From NCBI GenBank assembly GCA_025056565.1, contig JANWWA010000010.1, positions 1-64,000 on the forward strand: a DNA stretch of 64,000 nt, in the 5' to 3' direction. The notes beneath the pieces are model-generated. The model searched no databases and had not been told where the DNA came from. It was given only the letters and a program-made list of their open reading frames with translations. Of the stretch, positions 18,801 to 27,577 are shown piece after piece. The position numbers were made by a program, and so were the translations under genes. Position 1 is the first letter of the stretch. The number at the start of each line of letters is the position of its first letter. The stretch comes from Chloroherpetonaceae bacterium (lineage in GTDB: Bacteria; Bacteroidota; Chlorobiia; Chlorobiales; Thermochlorobacteraceae).

Positions 18801-18977
18801 CGACGATTGAAAGATGCTGAGAATCGCGTTGGAAGGCAGCCCCTGCTCACGCTGCCAGATGTCGTGCATATATTGCGTAAAGCTCTTTTGCGGGTCTAAT
18901 GCAAAAAGCCAGCGAGGCGCAAACGCTATCGTGAGAAGTAGGGAAATCAAAACGGAAGAGAGCGCATAAGTGCTCAT
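15837..18977 (-). CDS. Propeller (Reg_prop/Y_Y_Y) sensor with kinase domain lacking the phospho-acceptor His
   Basis: A 1046-residue sensor. From the ATG used, a signal peptide (LLLTIAFAPRWLFA) leads into about 13 Reg_prop blades (recurrent GLPSN...DGxxWIGTxxGGL) that should form two periplasmic propellers, then a Y_Y_Y domain (about 685-750), one membrane helix (about 756-778), a coiled coil, and a HisKA-HATPase module. Where HisKA should read xHELRTPL it reads GVAANELKTPLKS; codon 16482-16484 is AAT, so residue 832 is Asn. The ATPase domain keeps the N box QLISNAIKYS, G1 DEGQGL and G2 VGLGLALVK. It resembles hybrid two-component sensors of Bacteroidota but has no receiver or DNA-binding domain. 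An alternative ATG at 19046 adds 23 residues. Confidence 0.9.
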   Translation of the reverse strand: MSTYALSSVLISLLLTIAFAPRWLFALDPQKSFTQYMHDIWQREQGLPSNAILSIFQSSDGYIWIGTFDGFARFDGVSFTIFNTTNTPELKGNGIWSIREAADGSLWFATNGGGVTRLKDGRFKTFTVEDGLPSNVVHHLCSDRAGGMWIGTREGIAHISASGQITSYRIPGDVQQNAINHVTLDQEGTLWIGSVGGLWSFKEGVFKQFTESDGFSLGSVWTITEDTLTHSLWMGTGDRGLYRYQHGRFSLYTTADGLPHNRVLSVLVDTAGVLWIGTYNGGICRMRFGQTGKPVFAYFAKKDGLTDNQVQTMAFDCEGNLWVGTYRGGLNRFKDGKFLTYTSREGLIDDIVYGVYQDRDGSFWIATAGGISHFVDGRFINYSTANGLPDDLVRYILRTSRGELYFATYSGICRLEGNSFRCFSVGGGAGDRVRVVYEDSRKRIWTGSVGGLYQLVDDSLRPYNLPKFGQFTRYSITFIYESRDKCIWFGTDGNGIGCIKGDSLITYTSANGLVSGVVLCAMEAPDGSMLFGSNMGISRLKAGRITNATTNNGLYSQAVFFLVMDSLGNVWTGGNNGISFFPFQELCDVLDGKIARLNAKSFDRSDGMKTSEVTGACMPVRPSKTGELWIPTGKGVVVVNPYRIRYNPLVPPVRIEHIRTDKGITSPSPELVFPPDVQRYNIHYTALSFVAPEKMRFKTKLEGFDADWNDMGNEREITYTNLPPKLYTFRVIACNNDGIWNEQGASISFKVEPRFYQSLWFILVCAFSIVLTAFGAWSWRIRQMNAKQEELRKLVEERTRDLQLEKENSERQREIAQAANEFKTELIGVAANELKTPLKSIMDFTTMLLNGEVPLHLQVQYLNIIRDLANRMSVTVDKLLDSNILGIESLVLRKRDISLKGLAELAVMRHQDLAAKKSQRIELSVRSDCIVFGDEDRLTEMVGQLISNAIKYSPFGKTIWVTVCKENQMGRIEVHDEGQGLSEEDKFLLFRKFQRLSAQPTGGETSVGLGLALVKRIVDLHNGKVWAESDGKGKGATFIVELPAVE

Positions 18978-19231
18978 AGAAAAGAAAGACCCTGACTTGC
19001 CCTTATACTGACACTCAAAGTCTCGAAGAAGTGGTGCGTCGTGCATTAATCGCTATGTGTGAAGAAGCGCAGAGTAAAATATACTCAAATGCGTAGGAAT
19101 TGCGATAAGACAGCGTTAAATCGGAACATTACGAAGAGAGGCAAAGCCTGCAAGCATAGCGCAAGTTGTGCATTGCGCAAATGAAGCCATGCGCCGTATC
19201 TTTACATTTCTTCAACCAAAGCATCACAAAA

Positions 19232-19645
19232 ATGCATCGTTTGCTGATTAACTTACTTATCATAGCTGCACTGGCAAGCTCTATAATGCTCATCAGTCAC
19301 TCAGCTGCTGCACAGGCGACGCAAAAAGGCTTTAAGATTGACTCTACCACGCAAGCGGCGCTGAAAGCTGACAAGAAAGCCAGCGACCTGTACGCCAAAG
19401 TGCGAGCAATTGAAGAAAGTGGTAAAGCCCAAGAGAAAAAGGCGGAGTTGGTAAAGGCGTATATGGAGTTTGCAAACTATATGACTTTTTCGGCACCTGT
19501 TCCACCCGCTATCAAGTATCGACCTGCACTGAAAGCTTATCGACGTGTGTTAGAGCTGGAGCCGAATCACGCTGAGGCGATGAAGAACAAGCAGCAAATC
19601 GAGGAAATCTACAAAGCAATGGGGCGACCCATTCCGCAAGATTGA
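19232..19645 (+). CDS. Small secreted TPR-like protein upstream of porU
   Basis: The ATG at 19232 gives 137 residues starting MHRLLINLLIIAALASSIML, a clear Sec signal peptide cleaved near SAAAQ. The mature part is helical and Lys/Ala-rich; RPALKAYRRVLELEPNHAEA near the C-terminus is one tetratricopeptide-like helix pair. The ORF can be extended upstream to 19166 but that would bury the signal peptide. Its stop overlaps the next start by one base (TGATG), so it is translationally coupled to the PorU gene. I do not recognise a family; a role in the envelope with PorU is inferred from linkage only. Confidence 0.72.
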   Translation: MHRLLINLLIIAALASSIMLISHSAAAQATQKGFKIDSTTQAALKADKKASDLYAKVRAIEESGKAQEKKAELVKAYMEFANYMTFSAPVPPAIKYRPALKAYRRVLELEPNHAEAMKNKQQIEEIYKAMGRPIPQD

Positions 19646-22600
19646 TGACCAGCAAGGCGGTGCGGCAAAATGCAACGTGGTTCACTCCAAGTGCGGTAGG
19701 TCTTTTGGGGCTGTCGCTGTGGCTGCTGTGGCCGCTGTATGCGAAGGCACAGGACAGCGATGTGCGTGTCTTGCAGTCTTCTGAGCAGAGCCTAACGCTG
19801 GAATTCAAGCCAGTCTGGCAAGCCCCTGTGCAGCGTGAGATTGAGGGGCGAAGTTACCTCGAGCTAAATTTTCTATTCGCCTTGCATCAAAGAGAGCGCA
19901 TAGGCTTGCCGCAAAAGCCACTACGTGCAGTGTCTGTAATTGTGCCTTCACGCAATAGGCCTACCGTAGAAGTCGTTGCGGCTGAAAGCGAAGAGTTGCC
20001 AAATGTGCTACTTGCCCCTGTGCCCCGTGAAGGCGCAATCCTCCACGAGCGAGTCTATCAGTGTGCACCAAATTACTTTGTGAAGCAGCCTGCAGTGCTG
20101 GTTGAAGTGTCAGAACCCAAAGTGGCGCGTGGTGTCTATATCTCGCAGCTCTCCTTTTATCCTTTGCACTTTAATCCAGAGAAACGCAGCGTTAGAAAAT
20201 ACACACGCATCGTAGTAAGGCTAAATTTTGCCGAACCGCAAGGCGTGACGCCTATTTTGCAGGCGGCGGAAGATGAGTTTTGCGCGGGACTACTTGGCAA
20301 AGAAAACACAATAAAACTTTTCTCCTCATCGCCAAGAGACAAATCGGTGCAAGCTTCCTCTGCGCTGCAAAGTGTGCTACGCTCAGGCAGGTTCTACAAG
20401 CTCGAAATTCGTGAAGAGGGCGTGTATCGACTTGACCGTGCCTATCTGGAATCGATTGGCATCAATGTGGCAACCGTGAACCCGAAGCGCATTAAAGTTT
20501 ATCAGAACGGAGGCGAAGAATTAGATAAGCGCGTGAATGCACCAAGAATTTCAGACTTGCAAGAATGTGCCATTTTCGTATCAGGCGAAGAAGACGAGCG
20601 CTTCGATGCGAATGATTTTGTGCTCTTTTATGCCAAAGCTGCCTCGGGCATCAAATACGATTCTGTGCGCGGGCGGCTGACGCACTACCTGAACCGACTG
20701 TCAAACTCAGCGTTTGTTTTTCTTGCGCTTGATGGTGAAAATGGTAAGCGCATTCGCACCGTGCCATCGGTGCAAGCGACATCGCCTTTGCGACCAAGTG
20801 CATTTGAGTGGCTGTCGTTTGTGGAAAACGACCGCATCAATTTTTCAAATACAGGACTAAATTTTTTTGATAGTCCGCTAACACTAAGCCGCAATCGCGT
20901 AACCTACAATCTCAGTGCAGCTGGCATTGACCGCACACGCCCTGTGCAGGTTTCGGCGCGCATTATTGCTGCAACTACAGCCAGTGAGACATTCATATTG
21001 CGTGAGTCTGGCTCGCTTATCGCACAGCGCGCCACAGGCATCACGCAAAATTTAGATGCCTACATTTTGGGCGCTGAATTCCGCATTGAGCAAACGCTGC
21101 CGGGCACAGTGATTCAAGGTGAGCAAACAAATACGCAGCTGGAGTTTCTTGCAAGTTCAGAAACCTCAAACCTCTACCTCGACTGGATTGAGCTAAGCTA
21201 TGCACGGCAGTTCGTAGCACAAAACGACTTGCTGCGCTTTAATTCGCTGGTGGGCTTGCGTGCATCGCAAGCGGTGCAGTATGAGGTAACGGGTTTTTCT
21301 GCCACGCCGACCGTTTGGGACATTACCGACCTTGCAAATCCAGTGCGTGTGGCAGGGGAAGTGGCACCGACCAGCATGCGCATGATCCGCAATGAGCAAC
21401 CACAAGCCTATCGTGAGTATGTGGCATTTTCAGAACGCACGGCATTTCTCCGACCTGCGTCAGCGCAACTTGTGCCAAACCAAAATCTGCACAGCCTTGC
21501 TGATGCAAGCAATCCGAATGCTTTCCCAGAGCATCTGATTGTCTATGGCGAAGACTTTCGCACCGAGGCGGAGCGACTGGCGGCCTATCGCAGCAACCGT
21601 GCACGGCATGGCGACCTTGCGCTGCGAAGTGTAGCAATTAGCGTAGGACAAATTTACAATGAGTTCTCTGGCGGCAAGCAAGATTTTACGGCAATTCGTG
21701 ATTTTGTAAAGCTGCTCTACGACTATGCACCTGCGGGACGCAAGCCAAAGTATCTCCTACTTTTCGGCGATGGCGATTGGGATTATCGGGATATTACAGG
21801 ACGGCGATATAGCAAAGTGCCCGTCTATTCGTCTGAGGAAAGTCTGTTAGAACTCTCATATGCTGCAACCACCGATGACTTTTTCGTCTCCGTCGATGGC
21901 GAAGACCTTGTGCCTGACCTTGCCGTAGGGCGCTTCACGGTGCAATCGTTAGCAGAAGCGCGCACTGCAGTGGATAAAACCATTGAGTATGAAACAGCAG
22001 CAGAGCAGGGCGACTGGCGCAATCGAGTGGCATTTGTTGCAGATGATGGGCCGAATGGAAACAAGCCCTCAGATTTCAACCTATTTGTGCGCGATAGTGA
22101 AAACACAATTGAGGTGATGCGTCGTATAGCGCCATATATCAACCCAGTTAAAATTTATGCTTCATTTTTTCGGGCTGAGGCGGCAGCAGGTGGTATGCGT
22201 CGTCCAGGTGCAGCTCGAGAAATCATCACTCAACTCAATCGTGGCGCACTAATTATCAACTACATTGGGCATGGCAATCCGAGCGTCTGGGCAGCAGAGC
22301 GAATCTTTGAGCCAGCCGTGTCATTGCCGCAACTGTTCAACCGAGCACGTCCCACACTGTGCATTACGGCGACATGTGATTTTGGACGCAATGACGACCC
22401 CAATCGACAGAGCGGGGCAGAGCAGATGTTTGTGCTGCCTACGGGAGGGGCAAGCGTGCTGATTCCAACGAATCGCTCCATTTTCACAACCAGTGGCTCA
22501 GCGTTGCCGCCCTTGCTATTTCAGCGTCTCTTTGAGCGGGATGCAAACCAACTGCCTATCCCGCTGGGCATTGCGCTGTTTCGCTTTAAGTTGGGGCTGC

Positions 22601-23772
22601 TCAATACAAGCGATGCAGAAAAGTTTTACCTTTTGGGTGACCCCGCCTTGCGCTTAGGCACAGGACGCACACTGGCTCAACTCGATTCGCTAAACAACAT
22701 AGCGTTGCCGACGGCGCGCCCGCTTCAAATCAAAGCGCTCTCCCGCGTCTCGCTCTCAGGTTCAGCGCGCTTGCCCTCTGGTGCAGTAAATACAGCGTTC
22801 AATGGCATAGCATCGGTATTGGTCTTCGATGCGCCGCGTCAGGCAGCTGCTGACCATGAGGGACGCGGCACAATCGATGAATTCTACGATGTGCAAACTG
22901 CTCTCATTTATCGTGGCACGGCAGAGGTGCGGAATGGTCGTTTCCGCCTCAATTTTGTTGTGCCCAAAGACATTAGCTACGACAGCGTAAAGTTCGGCAA
23001 GATTAGTCTCTACCTTTGGCAGAATGACACAGAGCCTCGCAATACAGTTGCAACTGCAGTGGGTAGTTTCGAGCAATTTGTAGCAACAGGCACCAATCCC
23101 GATGCACCAAACGACACACAAGGCCCTGACATCACCATTTACCTAAATGACCGACAGTTCGTCTCTGGCGGTGTAACCAATGAGCAACCGCTTTTTATTG
23201 CTGAACTCTTCGATGAAAGCGGTATCAACTTGGCGCAAGGTATTGGTAATGCACTAACGCTGATTCTCAATGATGATGAGCGAAATCCAATTATCCTGAA
23301 CGACTTCTATCAAGCAAAGCCTGAGAGTTTTACAGAAGGAGAGGTGCGTTACCGTTTGCCAGTGTTGCAAGAAGGACGCTACACGATACGCTTTAAGGCG
23401 TGGGATACATACAACAACTCCAGTGAAAAAGAGCTAGCGTTTGTCGTGCGACGTGCATCGACCTTGGCGGTTCAGTATGCACTGAGTTTCCCAAACCCAA
23501 CAAGTGGGCGAACTGCATTTTTCATCTCCCACAATCAACCAGGCGAAGTCATGCAAGCTCGCATTAAAATCTACACAATCGCTGGACGACTCGTCAAAAC
23601 GCTGGAGACATTTGAAGCAGCCGCGCCATCGCTACTGCGCTTAGATTGGGATGGCAGAGATGAAGACGGAAGCGACCTTGCAAATGGTATCTATCTCTAC
23701 AAGGTCATTGTCCGAAACCCGCAGCTTAACCAGCAAGTTGAAGTTTTGGAGAAATTGGCAGTGATGCGGTAG
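19645..23772 (+). CDS. porU: PorU-like C25 cysteine peptidase, type IX secretion sortase
   Basis: A 1375-residue exported protein of peptidase family C25 (gingipain). The signal peptide ends near LYAKAQ. A beta-rich N-terminal region leads to the catalytic domain with H876 in NYIGHGNPSVW and C911 in ITATCDFGRNDD, the His-Cys dyad. The C-terminus (about 1280-1375) has FPNPTSGRTAFFI, KIYTIAGRLVKTL and NGIYLYKVI, a FlgD-like/T9SS C-terminal domain. In the type IX secretion system PorU cuts off this signal from cargo proteins and attaches them to the surface. The length (porphyromonad PorU is about 1150) is somewhat larger. No other por gene is visible here. It starts with an ATG overlapping the upstream stop by one base. 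Confidence 0.88.
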   Translation: MTSKAVRQNATWFTPSAVGLLGLSLWLLWPLYAKAQDSDVRVLQSSEQSLTLEFKPVWQAPVQREIEGRSYLELNFLFALHQRERIGLPQKPLRAVSVIVPSRNRPTVEVVAAESEELPNVLLAPVPREGAILHERVYQCAPNYFVKQPAVLVEVSEPKVARGVYISQLSFYPLHFNPEKRSVRKYTRIVVRLNFAEPQGVTPILQAAEDEFCAGLLGKENTIKLFSSSPRDKSVQASSALQSVLRSGRFYKLEIREEGVYRLDRAYLESIGINVATVNPKRIKVYQNGGEELDKRVNAPRISDLQECAIFVSGEEDERFDANDFVLFYAKAASGIKYDSVRGRLTHYLNRLSNSAFVFLALDGENGKRIRTVPSVQATSPLRPSAFEWLSFVENDRINFSNTGLNFFDSPLTLSRNRVTYNLSAAGIDRTRPVQVSARIIAATTASETFILRESGSLIAQRATGITQNLDAYILGAEFRIEQTLPGTVIQGEQTNTQLEFLASSETSNLYLDWIELSYARQFVAQNDLLRFNSLVGLRASQAVQYEVTGFSATPTVWDITDLANPVRVAGEVAPTSMRMIRNEQPQAYREYVAFSERTAFLRPASAQLVPNQNLHSLADASNPNAFPEHLIVYGEDFRTEAERLAAYRSNRARHGDLALRSVAISVGQIYNEFSGGKQDFTAIRDFVKLLYDYAPAGRKPKYLLLFGDGDWDYRDITGRRYSKVPVYSSEESLLELSYAATTDDFFVSVDGEDLVPDLAVGRFTVQSLAEARTAVDKTIEYETAAEQGDWRNRVAFVADDGPNGNKPSDFNLFVRDSENTIEVMRRIAPYINPVKIYASFFRAEAAAGGMRRPGAAREIITQLNRGALIINYIGHGNPSVWAAERIFEPAVSLPQLFNRARPTLCITATCDFGRNDDPNRQSGAEQMFVLPTGGASVLIPTNRSIFTTSGSALPPLLFQRLFERDANQLPIPLGIALFRFKLGLLNTSDAEKFYLLGDPALRLGTGRTLAQLDSLNNIALPTARPLQIKALSRVSLSGSARLPSGAVNTAFNGIASVLVFDAPRQAAADHEGRGTIDEFYDVQTALIYRGTAEVRNGRFRLNFVVPKDISYDSVKFGKISLYLWQNDTEPRNTVATAVGSFEQFVATGTNPDAPNDTQGPDITIYLNDRQFVSGGVTNEQPLFIAELFDESGINLAQGIGNALTLILNDDERNPIILNDFYQAKPESFTEGEVRYRLPVLQEGRYTIRFKAWDTYNNSSEKELAFVVRRASTLAVQYALSFPNPTSGRTAFFISHNQPGEVMQARIKIYTIAGRLVKTLETFEAAAPSLLRLDWDGRDEDGSDLANGIYLYKVIVRNPQLNQQVEVLEKLAVMR

Positions 23773-23959
23773 TCGAAGGACACTCGAGGGCGATTTAACC
23801 GATATTGCCATTAAGTCTTGACAAGCGTAGTAGCTGGCATGTTTGGAAATTGGCGATGAATCTGGGGCGATAAACTGCTTGTCCTGTCCAAAACGTCGTA
23901 GTTTTGCTCGAAAAGTTTGGGAAACAGAAAAAGTGAATGCAGTATGAATCGCTCTGGTA

Positions 23960-24928
23960 ATGAAGACCAAAATTACCACCTCCGTGTTGGAGGCTGCGCG
24001 GTTTATTTTGAAGGGCGAGCTAGTGGCATTCCCAACCGAAACGGTCTATGGACTGGGTGCAAATGTCTTTGAGGAAGAAGCGATTAGAAAAATTTTTGCG
24101 GTGAAGGGTCGCCCAGCCGATAACCCACTGATTGTTCACATTGCGCACTTTTCAGAGCTGGGCATTTTAGCTAAGCGCATAACAAAATATGCTGAAAAGT
24201 TCATTGAACACTTCTTTCCGGGACCGCTCACCGTTATTTTGCCGCGCAGCAAGTTCGTGCCAAAGGTTGTCTCAGCAGGGTTGGATACAGTAGCCGTGCG
24301 TATGCCCGCGCATCAAGTGGCGCATCGCTTCTTGGAAGCATGTGGCGTGTCCATAGCAGCCCCGTCTGCCAATCTTTCAGGTAAGCCTAGCCCAACTACA
24401 TGGCAAGCTGTCAAGGCAGACTTGGGTGGGAAAATCAGTTGTATCTTGAAAGATGAGCAAAGTCAAATTGGTTTGGAATCAACCGTCGTAGATTGCACGG
24501 GCAACACACCACTGGTAATGCGTTTGGGCGCCGTAACGCTAGAAGACTTGCAAGTAGTTGTCCCTGAAACCAAGCTCTATCAGCCGAAGAACCTCAAGGC
24601 GCCAAGAAGTCCGGGAATGAAGTATCGCCACTATGCGCCTGATGCACATCTGACGATTATCACCTCGCCAGCTGAAATGACTGCGCCAAACTCGACTGCA
24701 GCCTACATTGGTCTAGATGCGTTGCCGAAAGGCATAGAGGTGGCGAAAAAAAAAATCTGCACCAGCTTGCAGGAGTATGCACATAGTCTCTACCGCTTCT
24801 TGCGTGAGTGCGACCAACGGGGCATTGAGCGCATCTACTGCCAAGCCGTGCCTGAGCAAGGGATTGGGTTAGCGATTATGGATAGACTTCGCAAAGCAGC
24901 TACGCCAGACTCAAGCATGCATCACTAA
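23960..24928 (+). CDS. L-threonylcarbamoyladenylate synthase (Sua5/YwlC)
   Basis: This enzyme makes threonylcarbamoyl-AMP from threonine, bicarbonate and ATP for the universal t6A37 modification of tRNAs. The 322-residue product has the YrdC core: LVAFPTETVYGLGANVF, KGRPADNPLIVHI, FFPGPLTVILPRS, TVAVRMPAH and SIAAPSANLSGKPSPT. It also has the C-terminal Sua5 domain, joined by a linker with SPGMKYRHYAP. So it is the long Sua5 form, not the short YrdC. It stands alone after porU with about 190 bases between, in which nothing else is recognised. Confidence 0.94.
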   Translation: MKTKITTSVLEAARFILKGELVAFPTETVYGLGANVFEEEAIRKIFAVKGRPADNPLIVHIAHFSELGILAKRITKYAEKFIEHFFPGPLTVILPRSKFVPKVVSAGLDTVAVRMPAHQVAHRFLEACGVSIAAPSANLSGKPSPTTWQAVKADLGGKISCILKDEQSQIGLESTVVDCTGNTPLVMRLGAVTLEDLQVVVPETKLYQPKNLKAPRSPGMKYRHYAPDAHLTIITSPAEMTAPNSTAAYIGLDALPKGIEVAKKKICTSLQEYAHSLYRFLRECDQRGIERIYCQAVPEQGIGLAIMDRLRKAATPDSSMHH

Positions 24929-25102
24929 TCCTGCAGAGGTATCGGCTAAACTGCAATCACGGCGGCTGGATTTTTAGAGCACCTGCAAGGTGGCACGCAC
25001 CTTGTCGGAACAGACCTATACAGCAACATTTCGCATTTTTTGCATATCGGGTGGCTATATTATTTTTGTCGCTTGCAGAAAGATTGCTAAAGGCAAGCTT
25101 GA

Positions 25103-27457
25103 ATGGAACATCAGGACACTCAAAAGCCCTTTTCGCCCGAATCATCTTCAGATGCTCTAACCTATTCTTCAAAGGAACGCGAAGCATATTTCAACAATCC
25201 TGAATATCGGCGACGTGTGGCACGTCGGCGCCGATTCTTAGACCGCCTATTCTACGTAATACTGGGTCTATTAGCCGCGGCATGCTTAGGGGGTGTAATA
25301 ACGCTGATTGTGTTGTCTCGCAATCTGCCAAGCCTTGAACAGCTCGAAAACCCGAAGCCACAAATTGCCACAGAAGTGTATTCGGCTGATGGGGTTTTGC
25401 TGACGAAGTTTTTCAACCAAAATCGCACCATCGTGCCGCTGGATTCCATCTCTAAACACGTTATCAATGCACTGATTGCGACAGAAGATGTGGGGTTCTA
25501 TGACCACTGGGGCTTGGATATGCCGCGTCTGATGCGAGCGATGGTGGAAAATGTAGGACTGGTTCTGCGCGGTCGGCGGGCACGCGGCGCCAGCACCATT
25601 ACGCAGCAGCTTGCTCGCAATCTTTGGCTGACACCTGAACGCAGCCTTTGGCGCAAAATTCAAGAGCTGCTGATCTCCATTCAAATTGAGCGCACCTACA
25701 CCAAAGACGAAATTCTTTCGCTATATCTCAATACCGTGTATTTCGGTGAAGGTGCATATGGAGTGGAAGCTGCTGCTTGGACTTACTTTGGAAAGCCTGC
25801 CTCGCAACTAACTGTGCCTGAAAGTGCGCTCTTGGTTGCCACGCTGAAAGAACCTGCGCGCTACAACCCTGTCAAGCACCCCAAAGATGCGCTGGCACGA
25901 CGCAATCTGGTCATCAGCCTGATGGAACGAGCGCGGTTTATCACTGCTCAGGAAGCAGAACAGTATCGCAATACCAAAATTGTTTTGAACTACACGCCCG
26001 TTACGGACATCGGCATTGCACCTTACTTCACAGAATATGTGCGCCGACAAGTGCAAGCAGAGGCGGAAAAACACAAGTTTGACATCTACCGTGATGGGCT
26101 GGTGATTTACACCACACTGGATACACGTGTGCAAGCCCACGCAGAAGCAGCCGTGCAGCGACACTTGCCATGGCTACAGAGCGAGTTTGACAAAAATTGG
26201 CGATGGGACTCTCGGCGTGGCGATAGTCTGCGCACGGTGTTCATCAAAGAAACAGATCGATACAAGGAGCTTATCTCAAAAGGCGTCTCTGAGAAAGAAG
26301 CCTTGCGTCAGCTTCGTAACGATAAAGGTTGGCTGGATACATTGCTTCGTGAAAAATCGCTGGTTCAGGTGGCGTTTGTCGCCATTGAGCCTTCGACGGG
26401 GCACATCAAGGCATGGATTGGCGGGCGAGATTTCTTGAAGTATAAGTTTGACCGCGTCTGGCAAGCTAAGCGTCAGCCCGGCTCTACCTTCAAACCTTTT
26501 GTCTATACAGGTGCGATTGACCAAGGCATTCCACCCAACTATCGCATTCTCAACCAGCCAATTGCCATTAAGACGCCACAGAAAATGTGGATGCCCGAGA
26601 ACTCTGAAAAAGATGTGGGTGGCTTAGTTACGCTGCGTGATGCGATGGCAAACTCGCTCAATCTTGTTACTATTCGGTTGGCACAAGCGCATGTGCCTCC
26701 GTCAAAAATTGCTTACTATGCGCGTCGGATGGGGATTGAAACGCCACTGGAAGAAAATCTGGCACTGGCACTGGGTGCTTCCGTTGTAACCCCACTTGAA
26801 TTGACCTCTGCTTACAGCACGTTTGCAAACAACGGTGTCCATGTTGACCCCATCAGCATTTTGCGCATTGAAGACCGCTTTGGCAATGTGATTTTGTCGA
26901 ACAAGCCCAAAAAGCGAGAAGCCCTCAATCCAGCAACGAATTATGTAATGCTAACGATGCTGAAAGGCGTAATGGATCGGGGCACGGGCGCTGCAGCGCG
27001 CTCCAAGTATAATTTTCGCTATGAGGCGGCTGGCAAGACCGGCACCACGCAAGAGCAGGCCGATGCATGGTTTATGGGCGTAACGCCGCAGCTTGCCGCA
27101 GGCGTGTGGACAGGTTTCGATGACCACCGAATGAAGTTTACCTCAATGAGCTATGGGCAAGGCTCACGTGCAGCCCTGCCGATTTGGGCAATGTTTATGA
27201 AAGCCTGCTACGATGACAAGTCACTTAAATACGAACCCCAGTATTTTGTGCGCCCCAGCAATGTCTATACGCGCCTGATTTCACTGGACACCAATCAACC
27301 AACTGATGCGTCCTCACCACGTGCATATGTGGAATTTTTCACCGAAGCCTGCTTGCGACGATATGCTTCACTGATGCCCGGCAGCGACTCTGTGCGAATT
27401 AACGCACCAATCGCCCTACCCACTTCTACTAAAAAACGGGGTGAAGGCGAATACTAA
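25103..27457 (+). CDS. Class A penicillin-binding protein (PBP1A type)
   Basis: A bifunctional cell-wall polymerase of 784 residues: a cytoplasmic Arg-rich segment, one membrane helix (about 48-72), the GT51 glycosyltransferase with E128 in ATEDVGFYDHWG and RGASTITQQLARNLWL, then a transpeptidase domain with S461 and K464 in QPGSTFKPFVYTG, SLN in NSLNLVTIR, and KTGTTQ. All catalytic motifs are intact. The class A layout and length fit PBP1A/MrcA. About 120 bases separate it from the convergent citrate synthase gene, whose terminator lies between them. Confidence 0.95.
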   Translation: MEHQDTQKPFSPESSSDALTYSSKEREAYFNNPEYRRRVARRRRFLDRLFYVILGLLAAACLGGVITLIVLSRNLPSLEQLENPKPQIATEVYSADGVLLTKFFNQNRTIVPLDSISKHVINALIATEDVGFYDHWGLDMPRLMRAMVENVGLVLRGRRARGASTITQQLARNLWLTPERSLWRKIQELLISIQIERTYTKDEILSLYLNTVYFGEGAYGVEAAAWTYFGKPASQLTVPESALLVATLKEPARYNPVKHPKDALARRNLVISLMERARFITAQEAEQYRNTKIVLNYTPVTDIGIAPYFTEYVRRQVQAEAEKHKFDIYRDGLVIYTTLDTRVQAHAEAAVQRHLPWLQSEFDKNWRWDSRRGDSLRTVFIKETDRYKELISKGVSEKEALRQLRNDKGWLDTLLREKSLVQVAFVAIEPSTGHIKAWIGGRDFLKYKFDRVWQAKRQPGSTFKPFVYTGAIDQGIPPNYRILNQPIAIKTPQKMWMPENSEKDVGGLVTLRDAMANSLNLVTIRLAQAHVPPSKIAYYARRMGIETPLEENLALALGASVVTPLELTSAYSTFANNGVHVDPISILRIEDRFGNVILSNKPKKREALNPATNYVMLTMLKGVMDRGTGAAARSKYNFRYEAAGKTGTTQEQADAWFMGVTPQLAAGVWTGFDDHRMKFTSMSYGQGSRAALPIWAMFMKACYDDKSLKYEPQYFVRPSNVYTRLISLDTNQPTDASSPRAYVEFFTEACLRRYASLMPGSDSVRINAPIALPTSTKKRGEGEY

Positions 27458-27526
27458 GAACGCCAAAGGCCCAAGGGAGACGCAAAGCTGCATGAGCCGC
27501 AATCAAACACAGCGACATGTTGAAAT

Positions 27527-27556
27527 AAAAAAGCCTCAGCAAGGGTGCGCTGAGGC
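27527..27556 (-). terminator. Intrinsic terminator of gltA (minus strand)
   Basis: An 8-bp perfect stem, GCCTCAGC at 27533-27540 and GCTGAGGC at 27549-27556, with an 8-base loop. On the minus strand it is followed by six Ts (complement of 27527-27532) and another T-rich stretch, so it ends citrate synthase transcription. On the plus strand the stem is not followed by T, so it is not a clear terminator for the PBP gene. Confidence 0.85.
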
Positions 27557-27577
27557 CTAGCAAGCAAGTCTCCCAAA

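Noticed and set aside
23818-23845. Promoter for the Sua5 gene
   Set aside because: TTGACA is perfect but no acceptable -10 box lies at 16-18 bases; the CATGTTTG downstream does not convince.
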